This document shows, piece after piece, positions 53,236 through 62,572 of a stretch of 64,000 nucleotides of DNA. Every line of letters starts with the position of its first letter. Positions within the stretch are counted from its first letter, which is position 1. This DNA comes from Shimia marina (GTDB lineage Bacteria > Pseudomonadota > Alphaproteobacteria > Rhodobacterales > Rhodobacteraceae): NCBI RefSeq assembly GCF_001458175.1, contig NZ_CYPW01000024.1:21167-85166 (forward strand), written 5' to 3'. The position numbers were made by a program, and so were the translations under genes. The notes beneath the pieces are model-generated. The model did no database searches. It saw nothing but the letters and a program-made list of their open reading frames with translations, and was not told the origin of the DNA.

Positions 53236-54261
53236 ATGCGGATTGCCACTTATAACGTGGAGTGGTTTTCCAGCCTGTTTGATGATGACAACGTGCTTTT
53301 GGAAGATACGGGGCCTTCTGGTCGCAAGGGGGTGAGCCGGGCGCAGCAGAGCGCGGCGCTGGGCCATGTGTTTGGCGCGCTCGATGCGGATGCCATCATG
53401 GTGGTCGAGGCCCCAGATCAGGGACGCAGGCGCGATACGGTTCTGGCGCTTGAGCATTTTGCCCGCCGCTTTGGCCTGCGCGCAAACCGTGCTCTGATAG
53501 GCTTTGCCAACAGCACGCAGCAGGAGATTGCCCTGCTGTATGACCCGGCGCGGCTGACCGTTGTGCATGACCCCGGTGGGGAGCCTTCTGGCCCGGACGG
53601 GGCCACGGGCGCGCCGAGGTTTGATGGTGTGCTGCGGATTGATCTGGATGTGGATGCCAAGGAAGATCATGTGGTGTTTTCCAAGCCACCGCTGGAGCTG
53701 TCCGTACAAACAGAGGCGGGGCGCAGGCTGCGCATGATTGGCGCGCATCTGAAATCCAAGGCACCACATGGCGCGCGCAGCCGGGATGATGTGATGCGGA
53801 TTTCCATTGCCAACCGGCGCAAGCAACTGGCGCAGGCGATCTGGCTGCGGCGGCGCATTGAGGTGGCGCTGGCGGCGGGTGAGGATGTCATGCTGCTCGG
53901 TGATCTCAATGACGGTCCGGGGCTGGATGCGTTTGAAGATCTGTTTGGGCGCTCTTCTGTGGAAATTCTGATGGGCACCAATGGGGGGGCGCGCATGTAT
54001 GACCCCCATGCGGAAGCGGCGTTGCGCCACAAACTTGCGGCCCAGCCCACCACCGCGCGGTTTCATATCGAGAATGAGGGGCGGTATCTGAACGCGTTGC
54101 TGGATTATGTGATGGTTTCTGACGGGCTGCGGTTGGCAAATCCACGCTGGCGCATTTGGCATCCGTTTGAGGATCAGGCATGTTGGCAGCAGGCGGATCT
54201 GAGGCAGGCGTTGTTGACGGCGTCAGATCATTTTCCGGTGGTTCTGGATATTGATATTTGA
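53236..54261 (+). CDS. Endonuclease/exonuclease/phosphatase family protein
   Basis: 341 residues of the EEP fold: MRIATYNVEWF at the start (metal-binding Asn), a Glu in VVEAPDQG, GAHLKSKAPHG, LLGDLNDGPG with the catalytic Asp-x-Asn and the final SDHFPVVLDID with the active His. The substrate may be DNA or a phosphoester; none is indicated. No signal peptide. It is tightly packed after the DjlA-like gene and before the small secreted protein, suggesting an operon. Confidence 0.92.
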   Translation: MRIATYNVEWFSSLFDDDNVLLEDTGPSGRKGVSRAQQSAALGHVFGALDADAIMVVEAPDQGRRRDTVLALEHFARRFGLRANRALIGFANSTQQEIALLYDPARLTVVHDPGGEPSGPDGATGAPRFDGVLRIDLDVDAKEDHVVFSKPPLELSVQTEAGRRLRMIGAHLKSKAPHGARSRDDVMRISIANRRKQLAQAIWLRRRIEVALAAGEDVMLLGDLNDGPGLDAFEDLFGRSSVEILMGTNGGARMYDPHAEAALRHKLAAQPTTARFHIENEGRYLNALLDYVMVSDGLRLANPRWRIWHPFEDQACWQQADLRQALLTASDHFPVVLDIDI

Positions 54262-54287
54262 TGTATGAGGATGCGGGAGGTGCCCCG

Positions 54288-54686
54288 ATGCGACATTTGA
54301 GGATTCTGGCTCTGGTGGCGGCAGTTGCAATGCCGGTGACGGTGGCCACTGCACAGGAGAGTGCGGAGGGGCGCAGCCTTATGGAGGAGGGCATGCGCCT
54401 GTTCTTTGAGGGTTTACAGGAGGAAATGGCACCGACCCTGGAAGGGTTGCAGGGGCTGATGTTGGAGATCGGCCCGGAGTTGCAGAGCTTTATGGCAGAG
54501 ATGGGCCCGAAACTTGGGGCGGTGATGTCCAAAGTGGACGACTGGAGCCAGTATCAGGCACCTGAGATTTTGCCCAATGGGGATATTATCATCCGCAAAA
54601 AGCCGGAGGAGCGCGCCCCTGAGGCACCACAGCAGGGGCCGCAAGACAGCCATACGGACAGCGACACCCCCGGCGTGGAGCTGTGA
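54288..54686 (+). CDS. Small exported protein of unknown function
   Basis: 132 residues from the ATG at 54288 preceded by GGGAGG. Signal peptide about 1-22 (VTVATAQ), then an acidic Met/Leu-rich amphipathic helical segment (GMRLFFEGLQEEMAPTLEGL) and a Pro/Glu-rich tail around PNGDIIIRKKPEERAPEAPQ. No known domain is recognised. It is convergent with ppx. Confidence 0.75.
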   Translation: MRHLRILALVAAVAMPVTVATAQESAEGRSLMEEGMRLFFEGLQEEMAPTLEGLQGLMLEIGPELQSFMAEMGPKLGAVMSKVDDWSQYQAPEILPNGDIIIRKKPEERAPEAPQQGPQDSHTDSDTPGVEL

Positions 54687-54708
54687 GCGGCGCTTAACCT
54701 TTGGAGCG

Positions 54709-56244
54709 TCAGTCTTTGACGCGCACAGAGGGGGTTGCGTTCAGCGCGGTTGCAAGGGCGTTGAAGCGGGCTTCGGCCACTTCCCCGTAAAGCGCACCGG
54801 TGGAGGTGGGCAGTTTCAGGTGCAGCTCAGCCTTTTTGGGGTGATAGCGGAGCGTGCCCATGTTGTCGCTGTCTTCCTGCCAGAGCATGGCGCCAAAGCG
54901 CATGGCCTTGCCGATGACCTCGGCATGATGGCGGTCTTTGTCGCTCAGCAAGGCGGCGAGTTCCTCAAAGCGGGTGCCCTCGGCCTTATTGCGGTAGCGG
55001 TGCAGCAGGGACAGGCCCAGAAACAGGCGCTCGCTGTGTTTGAGACCACCCAGATTGGCGCGGGTGGTGCTGTCAAACACGGTTTCGGCGCGGTAGTCTG
55101 GATGGGCGCGCCAGCTCACATCATGCAACAGGCAGGCGGCCTTGATCAGGCGCAGTTTCTCCGGGCGGGCGGATTTGAAGATTGGGAAGATGAACTTGTA
55201 GAGCGCCTTGCCAAAGCCCGGAATGCGGGCGTCTTTGGCCTCCATAAAGCGGCAGGCCTCAATCAGCGGGTCGCGCTCGCGGATGCGGTCTGACATCTGT
55301 TCATAAAGCACGCCTTCGCGGATGCCATACGAGCTGATGGCGATGTCATGGGGTTTGAAGCGGCGCAGCACGCCTTTGAGAACCTCAATGGCCAGAGGCA
55401 CCAGTGCCATACGCGAGCCTGAAACGCCGCAGCGGGCGCGCAGCTCATCGGGATCCTGTTCCTGAATATAGCGGGCGGTGTCGCGCACGGAGGTGGCGGT
55501 CATGCGGTATTCATGCAGCACTTTGAGCGGGTAGTTCTGGCGCTCCATGTCGATGCGGGCAATGGCGCGCCAGCTGCCGCCAACCAGAAACAGGCGGTTT
55601 CTCTGGTTGCCCATCTGGGCATAGAGCTGATCCAGCGTTTCATTGATGAAGGCGCGGCGGCCTTTTTTGCCGCCTTTGACATCGCGCAATTTGAGCGGCC
55701 CCAGAGGGGAGGTCACCCTGCGGCCCACTTGACCGTCGTTGATTTCGGCAAGTTCCATGGAGGCGCCGCCGATGTCACAAATCAGGCCATAGGCGCCGGG
55801 CCAGCCGGTGAGCACGCCCTGTGCAGAGAGGCGGGCCTCTTCGGCACCGTCAATCACGTGGATGGTGACGTCGGTCTCTTGCTGCACCTGCGCGCAGAAT
55901 TCCGGGCCATCGGAGGCTTCGCGCACGGCGGCGGTGGCCACGGCGGTCAGCTCATTGACCTGCATGGTGCGGGCAATCTGCGCAAAGCGGGCAATGGCGG
56001 CGAAGGCACGCTCGCGGCCCTTTGGGCTGAGCGTGCCGGTCTCGGCAATGCCCGCGCCAAGCGCACACATGATTTTTTCATTATAGAAATAGGCCGGGCT
56101 GCGGGCGGCGCCATCAAACACCACAAGGCGTACGGAGTTGGAGCCCACATCCACCACGCCGACACGCGACAGCGCCCGTGCATCTGGATCTTCGAAAATC
56201 GGGTGATCAAACAGGGCGTGATCCTGTTGGGGGAAATCGGGCAT
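54709..56244 (-). CDS. ppx: Exopolyphosphatase / Ppx-GppA phosphatase
   Basis: 511 residues. The actin-like ATPase core shows VVDVGSNSVRLVVFDG at the start, VATAAVREASDG and ICDIGGASMELAEI. A C-terminal HD-like helical domain follows (LLHDVSWRAHPDYR). It removes terminal phosphate from polyphosphate or pppGpp. It lies 84 bases after ppk on the same strand, the classical pair for making and breaking polyphosphate. Confidence 0.94.
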   Translation of the reverse strand: MPDFPQQDHALFDHPIFEDPDARALSRVGVVDVGSNSVRLVVFDGAARSPAYFYNEKIMCALGAGIAETGTLSPKGRERAFAAIARFAQIARTMQVNELTAVATAAVREASDGPEFCAQVQQETDVTIHVIDGAEEARLSAQGVLTGWPGAYGLICDIGGASMELAEINDGQVGRRVTSPLGPLKLRDVKGGKKGRRAFINETLDQLYAQMGNQRNRLFLVGGSWRAIARIDMERQNYPLKVLHEYRMTATSVRDTARYIQEQDPDELRARCGVSGSRMALVPLAIEVLKGVLRRFKPHDIAISSYGIREGVLYEQMSDRIRERDPLIEACRFMEAKDARIPGFGKALYKFIFPIFKSARPEKLRLIKAACLLHDVSWRAHPDYRAETVFDSTTRANLGGLKHSERLFLGLSLLHRYRNKAEGTRFEELAALLSDKDRHHAEVIGKAMRFGAMLWQEDSDNMGTLRYHPKKAELHLKLPTSTGALYGEVAEARFNALATALNATPSVRVKD

Positions 56245-56328
56245 GTCTCGTCAGTCGTTGCCAAAAGGACGCGTGGGTGCACAGAAAGAGTGCGCCACGC
56301 CTCCTTTTGGGTCAATCACTTACTGAGG

Positions 56329-58503
56329 TCAATCGTCTGTGTGGGTGAGTTTGGGCACATCGGACGCGCCAGCAGATCCACGACCGGAGAGCGAAGGGTT
56401 TTCCATGAAGAACCGGTGGCAGTTGAAGGCAAAAGCCCCCTCTGGCACCGGGGTGCGCTCAAAGCTGCCATCGGGCTTCATGATCCAGCTCTGGGCCACA
56501 TCGGCCATATTGGCCGCCATGACCTGTGACATGATCTGAGCTTTCACGGTGGCGTTTTTCACTTCCACAAGGGTTTCGACGCGGCGGTTGAGATTGCGGC
56601 CCATCCAATCTGCGGAGGACAAGAAGATCCGGGCTTTCTTGTTGGGCAGTTCCTGACCATTGGCAAAACAGACAAGGCGGGAATGTTCCAGAAAACGGCC
56701 GACGATGGATTTTACGCGGATGTTGTCGGACAAGCCTTCGATGCCGGGGCGCAGACAGCAGATGCCGCGCACCACCAGAGAGATTTTCACACCGGCCTGT
56801 GAGGCGGCATACAGGGCGTCAATCACCTCTGCATCCACCAGTGAGTTCATCTTGGCCCAGATGGCGGCAGGTTTGCCTGCGCGGGCGTTTTCCGCCTCCT
56901 GTCCGATCAGTTCAAGCAGGCGTGGTTTGAGCGTGATCGGAGAGATCGCGAGGTTGTCGAGTGTTTCCGGCTCCACATAGCCTGAGAGGTAGTTAAAGAC
57001 CTTGTTGGCATCGCGCCCCAGATCCGCATCACAGGTGAACAGGCTGACATCGGTGTAAATCTTGGCGGTAATAGGATGGTAGTTGCCGGTGCCATAGTGG
57101 GTATAGATGACCAGTTGATCGCCTTCTCGGCGCACCACGGTGGAGATTTTGGCGTGGGTTTTCAGATCCAGAAAGCCGTAGACCACATGTGCGCCCGCGC
57201 GTTCCAGACGGCGGGATTGGCGAATATTGGCGGCTTCGTCAAAGCGGGCTTTCAGCTCTACCAGCGCGGTGACGGATTTGCCGTCTTCAGCGGCCTCACA
57301 GAGAGCCTCGACGATGGGGGATTTCTTGGATGTGCGGTAAAGCGTCTGTTTGATCGCCACCACATTGGGATCGCGCGCCGCCTGTTGCAGGAAGCGCACC
57401 ACCATGTCGAAGGTCTCATAGGGGTGGTGCAGCAACATGTCTTTCTGACGGATGGCCGCAAACATGTCGCCGTCAAAATCCTGCACCCGCTCTGGTACCC
57501 GTGGTGTGAAAGACGGCCAAAGCAGATCCGGGCGGCTGTCGACCACCAGTTCCTTGAGGTCGGCGAGGCCGATCATGCCGTCGATATCCACCACTTCGTC
57601 GCCGGTGACCTCCAGCTCCTGCATGATGAGTTTTTTCAGCGCGCCGGGGGCATCGGCGGAAATTTTCAGGCGGACAACTTCGCCACGGCGCCGGCGTTTG
57701 AGCGCCACTTCGAATTCGCGCACGAGATCTTCGGCTTCGTCCTCAACCTCAAGATCGCTGTCGCGCAGGACGCGGAAGGCACAATGGCCTTTGGCTTTGT
57801 AGCCGGGGAACACGCTGTCCAGATGTACCAGAAGCAGTTCTTCGAGCGGAAGGGCGCGGATGATGCCCTGTGCGGCGGGCAGGAAGACAAAGCGGTCAAT
57901 CTGATTTGGGATCGGCAGGAGCGCTTTGAGCGTGCGCTTGTCTTTCTTGCGCTCCAGCTGCAGGGCGAGCGAAAAGCCGGTGTTGGGGATGAAGGGGAAA
58001 GGGTGGGCCGGGTCGATGGCCAGTGGGGAGAGAATCGGAAACACCCGCGTCATGAAGACGTCGGCGAGAAAGGCGAGATCCTCCTCTGAGAGCGCAGTGC
58101 GATCCAGAATTTGAATGTTGTTGCCTTCAAGCTCCTCGCGAAGATTGTTGAAGATGCGCTGCTGATCCTGAAGCAGATGGCGGGCGTCGGCGTTGATCAG
58201 CACCAGCTGTTCGGCGGGGGAGAGCCCATCCTGCGCCGGGGTGGTGTTGCCTTCGCGGACAAGCTCACGCAGGCCCGCGACGCGCACGGTGTAAAACTCA
58301 TCAAGGTTGGTGGCAGAGATCGACAGGAAGCGCAGGCGTTCCAGCAGGGGCACGCGGAGGTTTTCGCTTTCCTCCAGCACACGCCAGTTGAAGCCCAGCC
58401 AGCTGAGCTCGCGGTTGTGGAAACGGTCAGGGCCCGTGAAGTCGGCATCAGGCAGCGCAACGGCGGGCGGGAAGGTGGAGGTCAGAAAGTCAGCTTGAGT
58501 CAT
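56329..58503 (-). CDS. ppk: Polyphosphate kinase PPK1
   Basis: 724 residues, reversible polymerisation of ATP gamma-phosphate into polyphosphate. Domains run N (NRELSWLGFNWRVLEES), head, and two phospholipase-D-like C domains. The autophosphorylated histidine is His450 in DLKTHAKI; YTHYGTGNYHPITAKIYTD follows. The C-terminal tail is slightly longer than in E. coli. Upstream of ppx in the same direction. Confidence 0.97.
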   Translation of the reverse strand: MTQADFLTSTFPPAVALPDADFTGPDRFHNRELSWLGFNWRVLEESENLRVPLLERLRFLSISATNLDEFYTVRVAGLRELVREGNTTPAQDGLSPAEQLVLINADARHLLQDQQRIFNNLREELEGNNIQILDRTALSEEDLAFLADVFMTRVFPILSPLAIDPAHPFPFIPNTGFSLALQLERKKDKRTLKALLPIPNQIDRFVFLPAAQGIIRALPLEELLLVHLDSVFPGYKAKGHCAFRVLRDSDLEVEDEAEDLVREFEVALKRRRRGEVVRLKISADAPGALKKLIMQELEVTGDEVVDIDGMIGLADLKELVVDSRPDLLWPSFTPRVPERVQDFDGDMFAAIRQKDMLLHHPYETFDMVVRFLQQAARDPNVVAIKQTLYRTSKKSPIVEALCEAAEDGKSVTALVELKARFDEAANIRQSRRLERAGAHVVYGFLDLKTHAKISTVVRREGDQLVIYTHYGTGNYHPITAKIYTDVSLFTCDADLGRDANKVFNYLSGYVEPETLDNLAISPITLKPRLLELIGQEAENARAGKPAAIWAKMNSLVDAEVIDALYAASQAGVKISLVVRGICCLRPGIEGLSDNIRVKSIVGRFLEHSRLVCFANGQELPNKKARIFLSSADWMGRNLNRRVETLVEVKNATVKAQIMSQVMAANMADVAQSWIMKPDGSFERTPVPEGAFAFNCHRFFMENPSLSGRGSAGASDVPKLTHTDD

Positions 58504-58613
58504 GGGGCTCTCATGCCATTGGCAGGTAACGAGAAGATGACTGTAGGCGGGTTTATCTGTGGGGTCCAGAGCAGGTGCAAGCGCCCGTGCCGCGCCAGAG
58601 GTGCCTGTTTGTT

Positions 58614-59291
58614 TTATGAGTTGTCCGGATTGCCCAGCAGTTGTTTGACCAGCGCTTTGGTGATCGGACGTTTCTGTGCCATGGAGAGGTGATCAAGCGC
58701 GGCCACCACATGAATGGTATCCACAAAGCTGCGGTTCATGTTCTTGGCAATATAGGTCAGCACATCTGGCGGCGGGGTCAGTTGCCGGTCGACAAACTGT
58801 TTTGCCATGACGGCCATCAGCAGAATGTCGTCAGGTTGTTCCAATGTGGCGATGGTGGTGCCTTGCACCCGTGACAGCAGATCCGGCAGAGTCAGACCCC
58901 ATTGCAAAGGCGCACCCACGCCGGTGAGCAGCAGGGTTTTGCCTTCGGCGAGGATCATGTTGTGCAGGTGAAACAGCGCGGTCTGGGCATCGGGGTTGTC
59001 TGAGATCAGATGCACATCTTCCACGGCGACGGGCTTCTTGATCAGCGCGGGCACCACTTCTTTGGTCAGGCCGCTGGCGGTCACGATATGCGCATCGGCC
59101 ATGGCCGCCCAGACATGGGTGAGGTGGGTTTTGCCTGCGCCCTGTGGCCCGGACAGCACCAGTTTGCCCCCGGCCCAGTTTGGCCAGAGGTCCACAAGAC
59201 CAAGGGCCATGGCGTTGGCGGGGCTGACGTAGAAATCATCACGCCCGAGGGCTGCCCTTACGGGCAGGTCAAAATTTAGCTGTTCAGCCAT
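58614..59291 (-). CDS. hda: DnaA regulatory inactivator HdaA, DnaA-like
   Basis: 225 residues. The N-terminal QLNFDLP (4-10) is a beta-clamp-binding motif, followed by an AAA+ core with Walker A SGPQGAGKTHL (GPQGAGKT at 48-55) and a degenerate Walker B (VAVEDVHLI). The DnaA DNA-binding domain is absent. Family members bind the clamp after replication starts and stimulate ATP hydrolysis by DnaA, preventing re-initiation. It follows the PerM-type gene by 26 bases, a pairing common in proteobacteria. Confidence 0.93.
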   Translation of the reverse strand: MAEQLNFDLPVRAALGRDDFYVSPANAMALGLVDLWPNWAGGKLVLSGPQGAGKTHLTHVWAAMADAHIVTASGLTKEVVPALIKKPVAVEDVHLISDNPDAQTALFHLHNMILAEGKTLLLTGVGAPLQWGLTLPDLLSRVQGTTIATLEQPDDILLMAVMAKQFVDRQLTPPPDVLTYIAKNMNRSFVDTIHVVAALDHLSMAQKRPITKALVKQLLGNPDNS

Positions 59292-59317
59292 GTGCTTTAC
59301 GGGCGTCCTGCGCGCTT

Positions 59318-60394
59318 TTAGATCTCTGAGTCGCTCTCTTTTTCGCTGAGTCCGCGATAGAGCTTGGAGGACATGTATTGGCCGGTGACGAAACGTGCAA
59401 GCACACCGATGGCCGCAGCAACAGGAACCGCCACCAACATGCCGACAAATCCAAACAATGCGCCAAAGACGGAGAGGGCCAGCAGCAGCCAGACCGGATG
59501 CAGCCCAACGGATTTGCCCACCAGTTTGGGGGTGAGGATGTTGCCCTCAACCATTTGACCAATCATGAAAATCGCCGCCACGAGCCCGATATTGAACCAT
59601 TCCCCCCAGAACTGAAACAGGGCAAGGCCAATGGCCAAAGCGCCGCCAATCAGGGCGCCGAGATAGGGAATGAAGGTGACAAGCCCGGCAATAAAACCAA
59701 CCACCAGACCAAAATTCAGCCCCACCACCATGAGGGCAACCGCGTAATAGGTGCCCAGGATCAGGCAGACGGTGCCCATGCCACGCACAAAGGAGGCGAG
59801 GGTTTTGTCGATGTCAGCGGCCAGACGGCGAATGATTGGGGCATGATCTCGGGGCAGAAGCCGGTCGATTTCTGCAATCATGCGATCCCAGTCGAGCAGG
59901 AGGTAAAAGGCGACCACGGGGGCAATCACAAGCAACATCAGCACATTGAGCAGTGACATGGCCGAGCTGAGTGCCCCTTGAAGCACTTCTCCACCGCGTT
60001 CTTGGAGGAGTGTGCCAATTTGGTGCAGGGTCTGGCTCATCACCGAGTCTGGCTGTGTGAGGCTGGGGAAGCGCTCGGAGACAAATGTGCGCAGCTGTGC
60101 AAAGACTTCTGGCAGCGTGTCTACAAGCTCTGTGGCCTGGCTGATCAGCGACGGCACCACAGCGAGAATGCCAACCACAAAGATCAAGAGGCCCAGAACG
60201 GTGATCACAGCCGTTGAGGCAGCACGTGACAGGCCGCTGTCTTCGAGACGGTCGGCGAGCGGATCCAGAAAATAGGCAATGGCGCCCCCCAGAATGAAGG
60301 GCAAAAGCACATCCCCAAGCGCCCAGAGGATCAGGGCGAATACAACAATAAAAATACCCCAGAACTGAAACTGCTTATGGGCGGGTAGGGCCAT
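59318..60394 (-). CDS. AI-2E/PerM-family transporter
   Basis: 358 residues with about eight membrane helices. IPYLGALIGGALAIGLALFQ and VEGNILTPKLVGKSVGLHPV are the family signature. Members are linked to autoinducer-2 export or to Na+/H+ exchange; neither can be chosen. The ATG at 60394 with GGAG upstream is preferred; a GTG at 60412 lacks a site. First gene of a likely unit with hda. Confidence 0.92.
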   Translation of the reverse strand: MALPAHKQFQFWGIFIVVFALILWALGDVLLPFILGGAIAYFLDPLADRLEDSGLSRAASTAVITVLGLLIFVVGILAVVPSLISQATELVDTLPEVFAQLRTFVSERFPSLTQPDSVMSQTLHQIGTLLQERGGEVLQGALSSAMSLLNVLMLLVIAPVVAFYLLLDWDRMIAEIDRLLPRDHAPIIRRLAADIDKTLASFVRGMGTVCLILGTYYAVALMVVGLNFGLVVGFIAGLVTFIPYLGALIGGALAIGLALFQFWGEWFNIGLVAAIFMIGQMVEGNILTPKLVGKSVGLHPVWLLLALSVFGALFGFVGMLVAVPVAAAIGVLARFVTGQYMSSKLYRGLSEKESDSEI

Positions 60395-60493
60395 GACTGC
60401 GGGCTCCGTCACATGAATGTCTGTTGCAAGTCATCGCCGAAGCGGCCTCAGGTTGCAAGTCATAGGGGGGAAGGCACGCGGGTAGCGGCCACT

Positions 60494-62170
60494 CTATGCA
60501 CGGGTTTCGCAAAAACTGAGCAAATCGGCGCGAGTCAGAGGTTTGCTGAGGCAGTGGTCAAACCCGGCTTGCAAATAGGCCTGTTGCTGGTGCGGCATGG
60601 TGTTTCCAGTCACGGCGACCAGCGCCATTTTGCGGGGGCGCAGGCAGCGTTCCATTTCTGCGCGCAGGGTTTGAGCCACGTCCTCGCCGCTCATGCCGGG
60701 CATGTGGATATCGAGAAACAGCATGTCAAAATTGCCGTCCTGCGCTTTGGTCAGTGCCTCCGTGCCATCTTCCGCATGTGTTACTGAGGCGCCGAGTGTT
60801 TCCAGTTGCTTGCCCAGCACAAGGCGGTTTGACGCGCAATCATCGGCCACCAGCACTTTGGTGTGCGCGAGTGGTTTGCAGGGTGTTGGCAGGGGTTCCC
60901 CTTCGGTTGCGGAGGCGGGTGCCTTGGGCATGGGAAGGGTGACAGTGAAGGCGCTGCCAACGTCGGGCGTGCTTTTGGCTGTAATCGTGCCGGACATGAT
61001 CTTCACGAGTTTCTGCACAATGGACAGGCCCAGCCCGGTCCCGCCCTTGCGGCGCGCGACAGAGATGTCTGCCTGTTGGTAGGGATTGAAGATCGTGGAG
61101 AGTTGAGAGGGGGTCATACCACAACCAGAGTCCAGCACGCTCACCTCAAGCAGATCGCCTTTGATGTCCAGGATGACTTCGACAAAGCCGTTTTCGGTGA
61201 ACTTGAGGGCATTGGAAATCAGATTGGTGAGAATCTGCCGCAGCCGGAAGACATCGCCAAGGCGCAACTGCCTTTCGGCTTCGGGCGGGCAGGAAAAACT
61301 GAGGTCTACGGCCTTGGCCTCAGCGCTGGCACGGTAGAGCGTGAGCACATCTGACAGGGCCCTCTGGGGGGAGAAGGGCAACACTTCCAGTTGTAGATGC
61401 CCTGCGTCAATCTTGCTGATGTCGAGGGTGTCGTTGAGTATGCGGATCAGCCCTTTGGCGGAAGCTTCGACCGTCACCAGGAGCTCGGGCCAGTCATCGC
61501 TGTCGGGATTGTCTGTCAACTGTGTTGAGATGAGATCCACCGCGCCGATGATGCCATTGAGGGGCGTGCGGATTTCATGGGCGACATGGGCCAGAAAATC
61601 TTCTCGGGCGCGGGCGGCTGCGGTGGCCTGTTCCTCGGCCTGCTGCGCAAGGCGCGCGGCATTTTTCAGGGCGATCTGCTCATTGGCGCATATGGCGATC
61701 TGTTGCAGAACCTGATGGTCTTCAGGGGACCAGTTGCGCGGTTTGTCATCAATTACGCAAAGGGCGCCAATCGGGGTGCCATCTGGCAGATGGATGGGCA
61801 TGCCCAGATAGGAGATCACATTGATGTCTTTGACCGCGCCATTGTAGCGCAGCACCGGGTGTTGGCGGGAATCATCAACAGAGAGCGGCGCATCTGTGGC
61901 GCGCACATATTGACAGAAAGAATGGCTCAGCGGGGTCTGTCGCGCGGCGGCGACTGTCTCCGGAAGGCCCAGATGGCTTTTGAAATACTGACGGTCGTGG
62001 CGCGGCTGAACAATACTGATCAACGCCACAGGGGCATCGACAACACGGCGGGCCAGAGAGGTCAGATTGTCAAAGGTTTGTTCGATGGGGGCGTCCACGA
62101 GACCGAGGTCGATCAGAAGCTGATCGTCGGCGGGCGCCACGCCAAGATCTGCGTGAGCTGATTGTTTCAT
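60494..62170 (-). CDS. Soluble hybrid histidine kinase (GAF-HisKA-HATPase-receiver)
   Basis: 558 residues without membrane segments or signal peptide. A GAF domain (about 25-165; SYLGMPIHLPDGTPIGALCV) is followed by a HisKA dimerisation helix with phospho-His198 in VAHEIRTPLNG, an ATPase domain (NLISNALKF, GGTGLGLSIVQKL), and a receiver starting KVLVADDCASNRLVLGKQLE with phosphoacceptor Asp487 (FLDIHMPG). It therefore senses a cytosolic signal. No response regulator or phosphotransferase lies nearby. A 13-bp palindrome lies just upstream. Confidence 0.94.
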   Translation of the reverse strand: MKQSAHADLGVAPADDQLLIDLGLVDAPIEQTFDNLTSLARRVVDAPVALISIVQPRHDRQYFKSHLGLPETVAAARQTPLSHSFCQYVRATDAPLSVDDSRQHPVLRYNGAVKDINVISYLGMPIHLPDGTPIGALCVIDDKPRNWSPEDHQVLQQIAICANEQIALKNAARLAQQAEEQATAAARAREDFLAHVAHEIRTPLNGIIGAVDLISTQLTDNPDSDDWPELLVTVEASAKGLIRILNDTLDISKIDAGHLQLEVLPFSPQRALSDVLTLYRASAEAKAVDLSFSCPPEAERQLRLGDVFRLRQILTNLISNALKFTENGFVEVILDIKGDLLEVSVLDSGCGMTPSQLSTIFNPYQQADISVARRKGGTGLGLSIVQKLVKIMSGTITAKSTPDVGSAFTVTLPMPKAPASATEGEPLPTPCKPLAHTKVLVADDCASNRLVLGKQLETLGASVTHAEDGTEALTKAQDGNFDMLFLDIHMPGMSGEDVAQTLRAEMERCLRPRKMALVAVTGNTMPHQQQAYLQAGFDHCLSKPLTRADLLSFCETRA

Positions 62171-62572
62171 TCTGTTACTCGCAACTGAGCGGTGACCGCT
62201 ACTCTTTACAAAAAAGCGGCTTATGGGCGGAGATATGGGATATTTGACCCCTCAGTGCCGCATTCTGCAGCCGCTGGGGATATCTGAGCGCAAAAGCGTT
62301 AAGCCTTCCTAAATTTTTGATCAGGGCGGTTGGCGTTATGTGTCAGATTTTTAAGCAAATGATAGCGTTCTGATCTTGGCGAAGGGGCTGCCTGAGGCCG
62401 GGTTGCGCGGGGTGTGACGCGGTGCCGTGCTCTGCGGGAAGAGGGCGGAGGGCGCGTTCGTTTTGCGGGCTTGGCTTGCCACGCGCAGTTGATTGGGCTA
62501 GCCCATGGCGAAAGTCGATCCATGGTTGGTGGCCTTGCGGGCTTCTGACCCCATCCGAGAGAGTGAGTGCCG
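62171..62572. other. Divergent intergenic region, hybrid kinase / proS
   Basis: 402 bases. It contains a perfect palindrome AGCGGTGACCGCT (62188-62200), 17 bases before the kinase start, and an AT-rich stretch around 62300-62370 that could hold the proS promoter. I find no T-box-like leader, tRNA or believable small gene; short frames here have no ribosome binding site. Confidence 0.5.

Noticed and set aside
51628..54162. An 844-codon minus-strand open frame across the VOC, GNAT, DjlA-like and EEP genes
   Set aside because: It crosses four genes with clear motifs on the plus strand and has no domain of its own.
62360..62373. A TGATAGCG half-site before proS resembling the left arm of the gap palindrome
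   Set aside because: The right arm (TTCTGA) does not match, so no LacI-type palindrome is formed.
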